The notes under the pieces were generated by a model, which was not told the DNA's origin, made no database searches, and worked only from the letters and a program-made list of their open reading frames with translations. A program made the translations under genes and the position numbers. This document shows positions 12,074-21,670 of a stretch of 64,000 nt of DNA, one piece after another. The DNA lies in contig JAYESD010000002.1 of NCBI GenBank assembly GCA_036927565.1, forward strand, positions 230,165,605 through 230,229,604, read 5' to 3'. Source of the stretch: Tuctoria greenei (taxonomy: Eukaryota; Streptophyta; Magnoliopsida; Poales; Poaceae). Position 1 is the first letter of the stretch. Each line of letters begins with the position of its first letter.

Positions 12074-13311
12074 ATAGACTAGGGTTGAAACATCCCTAAG
12101 GACAAGTCTGAACTTCTCGGACTACACCGAGATAGAGTAGACCAAAAGCTCCTACGTGACTTCGGACTTATCCGAAGTCACTCCGGACTAGTCCGATTTT
12201 GGTCAGACCAAAAGCACTTGCTGGACTTCGAACTTGTCCATTCTAGAGCGCACTATATTTTAGTTCAGTGTTGCTGAGCGTCTGCTAGTACTAAATCCTA
12301 TAGGGTCGGACTAGTCCATCCTTGAGGCCGGACTAATCCACTCCTGTCATACTTGTTCGGTTTGGACGGGCAAGCCAGCCTTGAGTGACATCGGACTAGT
12401 TTGGGGTTTTGTGACCGTTTGAATTAAAAGAATGGCAGGGACTCCACTTAGTGACCTGGGTGGTCCTCCAACACCGTACTAGTCCGTTGTTGTGTCCGGT
12501 CTAGTATGGACTTTAGGGTTGGCAACGGTTCCTTACCAAGACTCCTATAAAAATGGGATCCCCGACCTACAATCAACATCTTTGCAACCCTAGAGCCGCC
12601 AAAGACATACTTGAGCATTTCTGGATCTCTCTCTCTCTCCTCATATTCTTGAGCCCTAAGAGTGATTCTCGAGGTATTTGGATGACTTGTGAGAGAAGTG
12701 GCATGTTTTGAGCTCTAGTCTTTGATTTTCTCGCTTTCTCTTGTTGATTTGTGTTTGTTACTCTTGGTTTTTGATCCCTAGACAGCTAGAGGTTGCTTGG
12801 TAGCTCTGTACTTATGGGAAGAGCCAAGAAGTTTGTATTTACCCTTTTGATTTTAGTGGAGAATCAAGTTTTGACCTTTGTGGCAACTTGGTGAGGTTTT
12901 AGGGTTGAAAGAGACCCGATCCTTTGTGAACTCCTAAACGGGGACATATGTTCCTTTGTGAAACTGAACCCCGGCGAAAATTGTGTCTCTTATCTTCTTT
13001 ACTTTATTGCTCGTCACTAGAACTACTTGTTAGGGTTTCATATTGGTTTTTATTATTAATCTCATATATCTTGTGATCTAGACTAGTTTCTAAATTGTGT
13101 TAGTCTCATTAGGTTGCTAGTATGTTATGTACACTTCAGCTAAAATAAAATCAAAAGAAAACTCATAAAAATCTCATTTTTAGTTCACCCCTGCTCTAAG
13201 AATGGATTAGTCCGGCCAGACATCTGACTACTCCGGCCTCTCAAATTTAATTTAATTTTATTAAGTTATTTCGGGTTTAATTACTCTATTCACTCCCTCT
13301 AGACTACTTTT
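12074..13311 (+). repeat. Copia LTR, in duplication copy 2
   Basis: This duplicate of the LTR at 10260-11497 has its TATA box at 12545-12554. It arose by the segmental duplication rather than by a separate insertion, because the flanking non-LTR sequence is duplicated with it. Confidence 0.55.
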
Positions 13312-13887
13312 AATGATTTATGTGATCAAATAAAATCTGAAAGCTCTATCACAAATGTAGAAGTCATCAGAAAGATGCTTACACAATCTTTTACTTTTGT
13401 TAGAACATTCTGATATCTTTGTTTAGCTGCTTGGGAGCTAGTTTAATTATAAAACTGGCACTGACATGGTTATCTAGTGCTAGTTCTCTTCTCGCTCTGC
13501 ATCCAGAATGTAATTCATTATTTACAGCATAGTGTGATTCATGTATAGCAAATTTGCCAACTTATTTAATTTCTTGCTGCAGAGACTGAACCATCTCCTC
13601 AAAGGTCTAGAATGGTAGCTCTTCTTTTACACAGAAGATGTTAGTTATTGAGTCAAACTGTTAAAGCTTGCTTGGAACAACTCCTGATGATAAGTTAGGC
13701 TTCGTTTAACTCTTCCGAGACCATGTTTGTTCGAGCTGTTTCACTCAGTACAAGTAGTTTTGATCCTTGATAATTCATCAGTTTAGCATCATCAATCTTG
13801 GCTACTGTTTGGTGGCATTTTTGTTGAATGCTGGTTGTAAAAGAATATTTTTGATAGGACTGTTTTTGGAAATTCACGGGTTTGGTG
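12074..13887 (+). repeat. Tandem duplication, copy 2 (1,814 bp)
   Basis: This is the second, head-to-tail copy of 10260-12073, ending at TTGGTG before unique sequence (CATGCTG). The identical 60-codon minus-strand reading frames at 11881-12063 and 13695-13877 simply reflect the duplication. I see no sign they are genes. The near-identity indicates a recent event. Confidence 0.95.
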
Positions 13888-14038
13888 CATGCTGTTTTGT
13901 GACGTCATATTCCTTTGTTACTTGCGAGACACACAAAATGATGGGGAATTAGAACTATTTAGAAATTGTTTAATGATTTATTATTATTCTCTACAATTTT
14001 CATATCCAATGACAAGAGCATTTTCCGCTGATATTCAT
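13888..14038. other. Unassigned sequence before the SINE
   Basis: This is AT-rich sequence with no reading frame of note and no similarity to other parts of the window. It appears to be the original flank of the duplicated block. Confidence 0.4.
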
Positions 14039-14049
14039 CTATTCAATAT

Positions 14050-14191
14050 TTTTTTTTGAAAACCAGCATGGTCCAGGTGCCATGGGCTATATCATTAAGA
14101 AAGACGGTGGGCATCCGAGGTGAGCAGCGCTCGAACCTGGACGGGCACGGGCGGTCCCAATCGCGCTAGCCACTCGAGCCCGAGCTTGATC
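14050..14191 (-). mobile_element. tRNA-derived SINE
   Basis: On the minus strand the element begins at 14191 and runs to a poly(A) tail, seen as a run of T after 14050. It has a box-A-like GTGGCTAGCGC and a box-B-like GGTTCGAGC, the two internal RNA polymerase III promoter elements of tRNA-derived SINEs. It is flanked by an exact 11-bp target duplication, CTATTCAATAT, at 14039-14049 and 14192-14202. At about 142 bp it is a normal short SINE. I do not recognise the subfamily. It is not a functional tRNA gene, since there is no cloverleaf-sized unit. Confidence 0.85.
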
Positions 14192-14349
14192 CTATTCAAT
14201 ATATTTTTCTTAAAAATATTTAAATAATTTTTCAGTTACACGAAAGACATTATAATATGACATTGTATTATTGACCTTTTGTATTTTGGTTGCTGCAAGC
14301 GGCAACGATTCTGAATACACGCGTCTTTTCATTAGCTAAATGACTAAGA

Positions 14350-14567
14350 CCCCGTTTAGTACGGTTTCAGATTTATACAGAATCAGAAACAGTTTCATTT
14401 CAATCCAAAATTAGTTTCAGATAATGGAACAAAATCACTTTAGAACTGTTTAGCTAACATTTCTATTTCAGTAATAGCAGAAATAAGAAAAAAGGTGCAC
14501 TGACCCATTTACCCATGATTGTTTTGTGGTTTTTCTTTGTTTTTATTTATATTTATGTAATCATGTT
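14350..14567. mobile_element. Left part of a small DNA transposon split by the Tat element
   Basis: The end ACCCCGTTTAGTACGG at 14350 pairs as an inverted repeat with CTAAACGGGA at about 39107-39116, once the Tat element (14568-38774) is removed. Both outer sides carry ACTAAG, a possible target duplication. The two halves together are about 550 bp with no coding capacity, as expected for a non-autonomous hAT-like element. The family assignment is tentative. Confidence 0.4.
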
Positions 14568-15400
14568 TGTCGAAGCGTACGAATGACACTTCCCCTGGTA
14601 CTACTAAATTGTAGCCCGTGGAGGTTCTTGGATCGGTTTAAGCGCGCGGAGATACTAGACAAGATGACGACACAGAGGATTTACGTGGTTCGGGCCGCCT
14701 GAGCGTAATAATCTACTCCACAGGGTGTGTGTTGTTGTATTAGGGATTTACTGGTGCTTGCGTGTGTATCAGCCTGCTTGTCCATGTATGTAGCCCTTTT
14801 ATAGTCTAAGGACTAGCCGTTACAACACTTGCCTGGCCCGACATATGGCCCTGGCGTAGTTAACTATCTAATACATGATCGCTGAATATTAAGTTTGGTT
14901 AATGGGGTGATAACGCGACTTAATGATGGCGTTACCCCTATTAACAATCTATTGATCGCGTGTCATTAATATGACATTAATGACACATAATCAGGTCTTT
15001 TAACTGTCACTTTAATTGTCCCTTGAAGGTCCGAGTCGTTGGAGATCTCGCTATCTTGCGTTGAAGTCCTAGCCCCGGAGGTTCGACACGCGGCGGCTCT
15101 GGAGCTTCCCATCGTGGGGAGGCAGGTCCGGAGCCACTATACACATGGTAGCACCGGAGCTTCCCTCTACTGGGGGTTAGGTCCGGGGTCACTGGACACG
15201 TGGCAAGGCTGGAGCTTCCATACGACGGGTGTTAGGTCCGGCCTTGTGATACACATGTCAGTGTCAGAGCTACCCAAACGAAGGAGGCAGGTCCAGTATT
15301 GTGCAACACGTGTGGCCTTCAGAGGTCTTCAGCTTGAATGGGGGGGCTTCTTAGATTTTCTTGCTGTACCATGGGGTACTCGGTATGCAGGGTACCGACA
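14568..15400 (-). repeat. 3' LTR of the Tat element
   Basis: This is the partner of 37935-38774, preceded on the minus strand by the polypurine tract. The same five 55-bp-spaced positions are present (15087, 15142, 15197, 15252, 15307). Only the boxes at 15197 and 15307 remain CACGTG; the others read CACGCG or CACATG, changes expected from decay of methylated CpG. The TATA-like ACTATAAAAG lies at 14796-14805. Confidence 0.9.
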
Positions 15401-15415
15401 GTGGCCCCCGAGCCC
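15401..15415 (-). other. Polypurine tract of the Tat element
   Basis: The minus strand reads GGGCTCGGGGGCCAC directly before the 3' LTR start TGTCGGTACC. This priming site for plus-strand DNA synthesis is characteristic of grass Tat elements and confirms minus orientation. Confidence 0.8.
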
Positions 15416-15938
15416 ACCTCCAGGAGAAACCCTTTGAGTTAAGTTATTCTCACGGAGGTGGGGCCATCTTCGATTCTCACACCGCGGCTTCAAAGGTCTT
15501 CCAATGTGTCGTTGTGGCGATACTTCGTGGTTAAATCATCGCCACGTGGCTTCTTTTGAATGTGGCAGGTGAAATCTTTGCGTGCGGATCTCACGTAATT
15601 GAAGGTCGCCAGTTTCCAATGCAAAAACTGTATCGGTTCTGCGCGCCTTGTCAAGTCGCCGTCCTCAGGCTTCCAACCTCCCATCATGACAATGGTTCAC
15701 CTGGGGCAAAATCTTCGACTTTTCCACCAAAGTGGACCCGGGTCCATTCGTCATTGGCAAGGTAGATTTTTGAGAGCGTAACCTTGGTCCCGTTGCAGTT
15801 TCCATCCAAGCGTTGTGAAGGTTTACTTAAGAAGGAAAGCCTGCACGGTTTGAGGACTCTTCATGCTTTCAATCGTACTCGCGCTCAGAGCCTCTCAACC
15901 CCTACATAGGCTTCCAACTTTCGCTCCACTTTTCCGCG
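15416..15938 (+). other. Leader of the Tat antisense ORF
   Basis: This sequence lies between the 3' LTR/polypurine tract and the antisense ORF start. It would hold the promoter of that ORF. I see only a weak TATA-like TTTACTTAAGAAGG at about 15822-15835. Reading frames here are unconvincing. Confidence 0.4.
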
Positions 15939-16051
15939 ATGGAGTTGGGTCTTCCCCACAGCAAGATCAAGACCAAGGAGGAGATGGTGAGTGTCCGTAC
16001 CTACATGGGTTGCTCCATCGACTCCTGCAACTAGGATATCCGCTTCGGCAG
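15939..16051 (+). pseudogene. 5' end of the Tat antisense accessory ORF
   Basis: The likely start is ATG at 15939-15941 (begins MELGLPHSKIKTKEEM). The frame has a TAG at 16032-16034 and is then cut by the Tekay insertion at 16052. Its continuation is at 27441, in the same frame once one copy of the 5-bp target duplication is discounted. This shows the insertion was precise. It is antisense to the element's gag-pol. Confidence 0.65.
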
Positions 16052-16625
16052 TGTACCACCCTAATTCTTTGCATCATGCATCGCATTGCATATATATTCA
16101 TGCATTAAATATTAATAGAGAGAAAGAAAATAAAGATATAAAACATGTATTAGGGGATGAATATAAAAAAAATATAATATGTATAATAATATATATATAT
16201 TAATATTTAGTTATGAAAGAAAAGAAAAGAAAAAAAAAAGAAAAAAAGTCTCCAGAAACTTCCGGAAGTTTCTGGGGGAAGCTTTGCTTCTCCCCAGAAC
16301 CTTCCGGGCAAACATTGCCAGCCGGCACTTGGCCGAGCCGGCCTACCCGCGCCGCTCGCCCTGGCCCCACCCCACGGGCTGCGCCCGACGTGTCCCGCGT
16401 GCCCGGCCGACCGCACCCCGACCGATCGGCGCCTCCCGCGCGCGAGCCGCCCGCTCGCCTAACTCCCGCGCCTGCCCTGCTGGCACCGCTCGCCATGGCT
16501 GCACCGTGCCCCGCCCGGTCGAGCTGCGCCCGACCCCGACCGAGCCTGCACCGCCCGTGCCCTGGCGCGATGCTACTCGCCCGCGTGCGCCAGAGACCGA
16601 GCCGGTCTGTGGATCGATGCCGCGC

Positions 16626-16635
16626 CTATATAAAC
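16626..16635 (+). promoter_or_regulatory. TATA box of the Tekay 5' LTR
   Basis: CTATATAAAC follows the GC-rich U3 and precedes the leader. It is the likely promoter of all Tekay transcripts. The same site occurs at 25387-25396 in the 3' LTR. Confidence 0.75.
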
Positions 16636-17170
16636 ACCGCAGGGCTTCGTGTTTTTCCATCGACACTAGAAAGCCCTAGCCGCCGGTAAAGAAAAAAAAG
16701 AGGGACCAGAGGGCTGCACCGCCAGGGAAGAAAAGAGGAGGAAGAGGAAGAGAAAAAAGAGGGCACCACCGTCCGCCGGAGATCGTCGTCGCCATCGCGT
16801 CGCCATCGTCGTGCCACCGGAGGACCTTGGGCATCTACTTCGTCTACGTATCGTCCCCATCCCGCGATCATCGAAGCCATCGCATCTACGGTAGGCCACG
16901 TTCTGATGCGAATTTTAGCGAACATATTGAATCTAATAGACGTAGTTTGATCGTAGTAGCACTGTCTTTTAATTTTCAGCAACATTAATCCCTGCTAAAA
17001 CCCCCATAAACTCATATGAACACGTATGAACTAGTTGCATCTAATTAAAAAACAACCATAGTTAATTAATTATTGAATTGTGCATACATGCATGTCATTG
17101 CATGTTGATTATTTTGTGTGCATCATATTGAATTGTATGTATTTTCTTGTATGTATGATCACGCGTAGAG

Positions 17171-17266
17171 GAACGTGCTCAAGAGGCCGCATACGAGGAT
17201 TTCCAAAATCAAGACTTTGAAGCGCTTGAGAAACCCCATCCGTCGGAGCAAGGCAAGTGTCCTTGA
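17171..17266 (+). other. Conserved exon-like reading frame in the Tekay LTR
   Basis: The 31 open codons plus TGA contain AYEDFQNQDFEAL and SEQGKCP-stop. They are preceded by an acceptor-like GCGTAG (ending 17168), and the frame contains a GC-type donor-like AAG/GCAAGT at 17252/17253. The diverged old LTR at 8624-8719 keeps the same frame and length. No ATG begins the frame and no protein of this kind is known to me. It could be an exon of a spliced leader peptide. Confidence 0.45.
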
Positions 17267-18684
17267 TCATATTGATCCCATTTTATTAAATGTTTTGTTT
17301 GCGAACTGGCATGCTTGTGTCAATATGATGGGAAACCGATACGTAGGAGTTTACTAGCGTTGTTTGCCACCCCTTGTCGTCGGGATATACACGATGAGTC
17401 GGGTATGGGTATTTTTCTTTTTGCACCGCATCGCTACATGGGTTATGGGTAACTTAAATAATGTGGTTAACAACTTTAATTACGACAACTTGGGATGGTA
17501 ATAAGATGATGATTAATTTAGCAACTTGGAATTTAGGAGATCTAAGCAAGCATGGTTTTTTGGATGGGTTAGATGATATGGTGGGTTGCTTGCCTTAGAT
17601 CTAAGGACCGGTTCATGCGAGAATATGCCAGGTCAACAGTGCCACCACAAGGCCAAGTATGGGTGCGGCGTAGCTGAATAATTAGGAGCGCTGCTAGTAT
17701 TGTATGGACCATTGGATGGCGTGGGGAATGGGAGTCAAGGAGGACTGCCCTGGGATCCGCATGGCACACGAGGGGGCCCGTGGGTGGGAGAATGGAGATT
17801 CAAGCCTGCTGGTGAAATCTTAGTGGGCCCGTACATACTAGTAGTCCCTTTTGAAAGGCTATTTTGTGATCTCTTGGCCACACACCTACGGAAGTGTGAG
17901 ACGGCATAATGGAGGTTTCTTAGTCACCGAAAGGTGATGAAATCACGAACATGTGGGTAAAGTGGTACAACCTCTGCAGAGTGTTAAAAACTATCATGAT
18001 AGCCGTGCTCCCGGTTAAGAGCACCTGGATGACCTACATGATTAGAATTGGACTTGGAATTTTGGGATGGTTGGTATGGTTTTGGGTTGTCACTTGAGTA
18101 TTGTCGGAACATGAGAGATTATGAAATTGGCATATGGTATTAATTTTATGGTTGGCTGGTATTAATGGATTGCGATGATAAATGAGAACTGTTGGATTTA
18201 TGGTATGATAATTACTTGGGTCATGAAGGGAAATAAATTCACATAGATATGATAGGCCGCTTTTACATGTTTATGAAATGTACTTTTCTGCAATTAGCCA
18301 GTTTATTCCAATCATTTGTTTAGCCACATGTCATCTATTTCCACACTTGCTGAGTACGACACGTACTCACCCTTGCAATCCCCCCCCCCAACATCTACTG
18401 GAGACAATTGGGAGTACCCTGAGGATCACGCGGAGTACTAGGTTGCGTACCGCCGTCAATTGCCAGTGGAATGGAGTCTTGCTGCTTAGTTTATTTTCCG
18501 CTGCATTATTTAGAGTTTTATCATTTGTGAACTATTGGATTATTGTAATAAAGTACTTATTTAATAGTTAAGATGTGGTTAAATTTTGTATATCGTTTGT
18601 GATGCAACCGTATATGTGTGATGAACATCCTGGGTACACATATGCGTTACGCTTGGTTCATATTCGGAACCAGGTGTCACAAAT

Positions 18685-18696
18685 TGGTATTAGAGC
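18685..18696 (+). other. Primer binding site of the Tekay element
   Basis: TGGTATTAGAGC follows the 5' LTR by three bases. It matches the initiator-Met-tRNA primer site TGGTATCAGAGC with one change. Confidence 0.85.
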
Positions 18697-19092
18697 CGCG
18701 TTGACCGTAGGACGCAAGCCTAGGTAGAACGGACACTCTAGAGCACTTAGGAACACTCTTCTAATCTGCTATTTTCGAAAATTTTTGCTGCTGTTCTGTT
18801 CCCTTATTTTCAGTTGCAAAAAGTATCGATCGCTGCTTTGTTTTTGATAAAAAATTTCAGAAGTGAGCAATATTTGGTGCTGCTGTTTTTGCTGCTTAAA
18901 TTTTTGCGAAAAAAGTGTGTTTTGCTGCTGTTATGTGTGGGAAAAATTATTGTGTTGGCTGCTGCATTTTTCTCTCTATCTTTTCGTTCTTTTGGAACCG
19001 CTGCACCGCTCTTTTTCCGCCATTTTAGCTGCTGCAATTTTCAGATTTGTATTCCGTTATTCTTTCCTCTAATGTATTCTCATTTTCTGTAG

Positions 19093-19947
19093 ATGGCCCG
19101 CACCAAGACGACCCCCCGTAAGTCGATCGGTGGACTTGTGCCCCCGCGTAGGCTGGTCAGTCGCTCTCCGGCCATCGATCCCCGTCACCCTGTGGTGATC
19201 CGTTCTGACGGCAGGGCCACAGGACGACTGCGACTTCGTCTCCGGGCCCTACTCCGTGAGGCTGGCTACCGTCACCACAGCCTCTCGCTCTCCTACCACA
19301 CCACTGGAGTGCAGCGCCCCGGCAGGAAGGAGTGGAGCTGCAAGATCTACATCTACTATGGTGATGAGTTGGTGAAGACCCACAGCAGTCCTGCTTGGAG
19401 GAGCTCCCGCCGATATGCGGAGCAGGATGCTAGCTGGGAAGCAGCCACCTTTTGGAGTCACGCCCGCCGTTTCCGTCTGGAGGACACGGTGCATGCCTTT
19501 GTTCCGCAGCGTCCCAGTGGCACTGCGGGCTTCGTCTCCAGGCACGTGGAGGGACCCCTGGACCTCCCGCAGTCTCGTCAGACTGTTGACAACGTGGCCC
19601 AGCTCAGTGCCTGACTTCAGAGGGCGCAGCGGGAGATTCAGGATGGACGTGACCTCGCCCAGCGCCACGAGGCGGTGATCAGGAGGTATCATCGGATCAC
19701 CGACGAGGACCCGGACGACTACGCGTCCGACACCTCGACGTGGACCCCAGACTCTCCAGACCGTCGCGACGGCCAGCGTGAGTCATCTTCTGAGGAGTCC
19801 TCTGACGAGGAGCCTTCCAGTGTGGCGTCTGCCGCACCACCGCCGCCTGCTGCCTCACCACCACAGGACCCCGAGGACCCCGAGGACCCCGACGACGACG
19901 ACGACGACGACAAGGACCCGGAGGAGTTCCCGCTTGACGACGAGTAG
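19093..19947 (+). pseudogene. Extra ORF upstream of gag with histone H3-like N-terminus
   Basis: The 284-codon frame has one internal TGA (19612-19614). The start ATG follows directly after an acceptor-like CTGTAG. After Met it reads ARTKTTPRKSIGG, identical to the H3 tail ARTKQTARKSTGG at 10 of 13 positions, including R2, T3, K4, R8, K9 and S10. There is no histone fold. Residues 15-90 are basic and Arg-rich; residues about 90-170 form a compact aromatic domain I do not recognise (YHTTGV, WSCKIYIYYGDELV). After the stop come a helical segment (LQRAQREIQDGRDLAQRHEA) and a Ser/Pro/acidic tail ending in a run of Asp. It is codon-biased to G/C, unlike the AT-rich flanks. A plausible role is mimicry of, or binding in place of, H3 tails; function is unproven. 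Confidence 0.7.
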
Positions 19948-20254
19948 TCCTCGACCTATGCCACGACTCAAGGATAGGCACACCCCCATTAGTTAAATAA
20001 GAGCGACGTAGACGTACTTGTGTGACCTTGAGTTGTGCTACTTCTTTTATGATTTTTGTCAATTTTGTTTTGTGCTTGTTTGAGTGCTTGTGTGCTTAGT
20101 AGAGAGTTGTGGGATGCTTCGGCACTTGTCCACATCCTCATATAGGTCTATATTAATAAAGGATTGTTTAGTGTCACATACCTTGATGCATATAGTTGGG
20201 ACGTTTCTTTCCAAATTCTAAATCCTTCTGTCTCCACCCTTCTTTCGCCAACAG
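19948..20254 (+). other. Spacer between the extra ORF and gag
   Basis: This T-rich non-coding stretch has an AATAAA-type signal (TATTAATAAAGG, about 20150-20161) and a polypyrimidine stretch ending in CCAACAG directly before the gag ATG. That layout fits termination of one RNA and a splice acceptor for another; it has not been tested. Confidence 0.4.
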
Positions 20255-21670
20255 ATGGTGAGAACTCGTAACCAGAGGGATGCCAACGATGAGGAGGAGC
20301 GCAATGAAGTACCTCAGAACAACCAGGGACATGCTCATGGAGCTATCAATATTGAACAACTGTTAGCTATGCAGAACCAGCTCATGCAGACCATGATACA
20401 GACAATAGGACAGCTGCAAGCTGGCAACAACAATCAGTATCATATACCGCCACCGCCACCACCCCAGCCACACCAAAACCGGTTAGGAGAGTTCATGAGG
20501 ACCAAGCCGCCTACCTTTGCACAAGCCACAGACCCAATGGAAGCTAATGATTGGCTGAAGTCCGTTGAGAAGAAACTTGCTATTGTCCAGTACACTGATA
20601 GGGAGAAGGTTCTCTTTGCATCACATCAACTAGTTGGAGCAGCCGCTGACTAGTGGGAAGCTCTTTGCAACGCTCATGATGATCAGGAGGCAATCACTTG
20701 GGCTGAGTTTAAGCAGAGTTTTCGTTCCCACTATGTACCTGAAGGAGTTATGATACTGAGAAGACAAGATTTTGAAAATCTCAGGCAAGGAAGGATGAGT
20801 GTGAGTGAGTATCTCAACAAATTCACTCAATTATCAAGATATGCTCCAGAAGACATCAACACTGATAGTAGGAAGCAGTATCTGTTTATGAGGTGTCTCA
20901 ACAATGAAATTCAAGTCCAGTTGCTCAACACTGATTATCCAAACTTCCAAAAGCTGGTTGACAAGGCTATTGTGGTTGAGAACAAGATTCGTGAGATGGA
21001 GCAGGACAACAAGAGGAAGATGCCACATCATGTACCACAACAAGGAAGCAATGTTCTTCCCCGCTATGCACCACCAACTGCACCACACTACAACCCATCT
21101 GCTCCTGCATACCGTGCTGCCTATCCACCCCGCCCAAATCAGCCACCGCAGCAACGCCCCGCCATGCAAGCGCCTCGCTATCCTGTGCCACCTGCGTCGC
21201 GTCCTAACATGGTGGCAAATGCTCAAAACCAGTTGAGCCCAAACTTCCCTAATGCTACGGGCGGTAAGACATGCTATGTGTGTGGAGAGCCCGAGCACTT
21301 TGCAAGTCAATGCCCCAGAAGAAACCATGGACCTATGAACAATGCACCAAGGACAAATTACTCGCGACCAAATGGAGGAGCACCACAAGGCAACTGTGGA
21401 TAGCAGAATTTTGCTCGTGGCAATGTGAATCATGTCTCTACTGAGGAAGCCCAGCAAGCTGATGATGTCGTGATTGGTATGTTTCTCGCCAACTCCAACC
21501 CCGCGACTGTTTTATTTTATTCGGGAGCATCTCATTCATTCATCTCGTCAAAGTATGTTGCCAAGTACAATTTGCCTATATCTCATATGAAGCAAACTAT
21601 GCTAGTAAGTTCTCCTGGCGGAGAGATGAGGACAAATATAGTATGTCCGAAAGTAAGCATTAAAATAAGA
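20255..21670 (+). pseudogene. Tekay gag and protease start
   Basis: The start ATG (MVRTRNQRDAND) again follows an acceptor-like AACAG. The frame has a Retrotrans_gag core (ANDWLKSVEKKLAIVQ, then after a TAG at 20651-20653 WEALCNAHDD and ITWAEFKQSFRSHYVP). A Pro-rich linker and zinc knuckle CYVCGEPEHFASQCP (CX2CX4HX4C) follow, then another TAG at 21401-21403. It runs on into the protease, where the active site reads FYSGASHSFIS. The catalytic Asp of the usual DSGAS has become Tyr. A frameshift follows near 21670. Gag would package RNA; this copy cannot yield a working protease. Confidence 0.9.

Larger units (their letters stand above)
16052..18681 (+). repeat. 5' LTR of the Tekay element
   Basis: The LTR has a GC-rich U3 end, a TATA box (CTATATAAAC, 16626-16635) and a purine-rich leader. 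A donor-like ACG/GTAGGC follows at 16890/16891, then an AT-rich intron-like stretch and an exon-like block after the AG at 17167-17168. It ends ACCAGGTGTCACA before the primer site. It differs from the 3' LTR at scattered positions, with a cluster near 16425-16490 (compare 25170-25240). Confidence 0.95.

Noticed and set aside
14085..14191. A tRNA gene on the minus strand
   Set aside because: Box A and box B are present, but there is a poly(A) tail and target-site duplication and no tRNA-sized cloverleaf. It is a SINE.
16179..16985. Several overlapping Pro/Ala/Arg-rich frames in the Tekay LTRs (also 24940-25750)
   Set aside because: They are caused by the GC-rich U3/leader and present in many frames on both strands. 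They have no motif or codon constraint.
19093..19614. A real histone H3 gene
   Set aside because: Only the first 20 or so residues resemble H3. The histone fold is absent, and the frame lies between an LTR and gag inside a retrotransposon.
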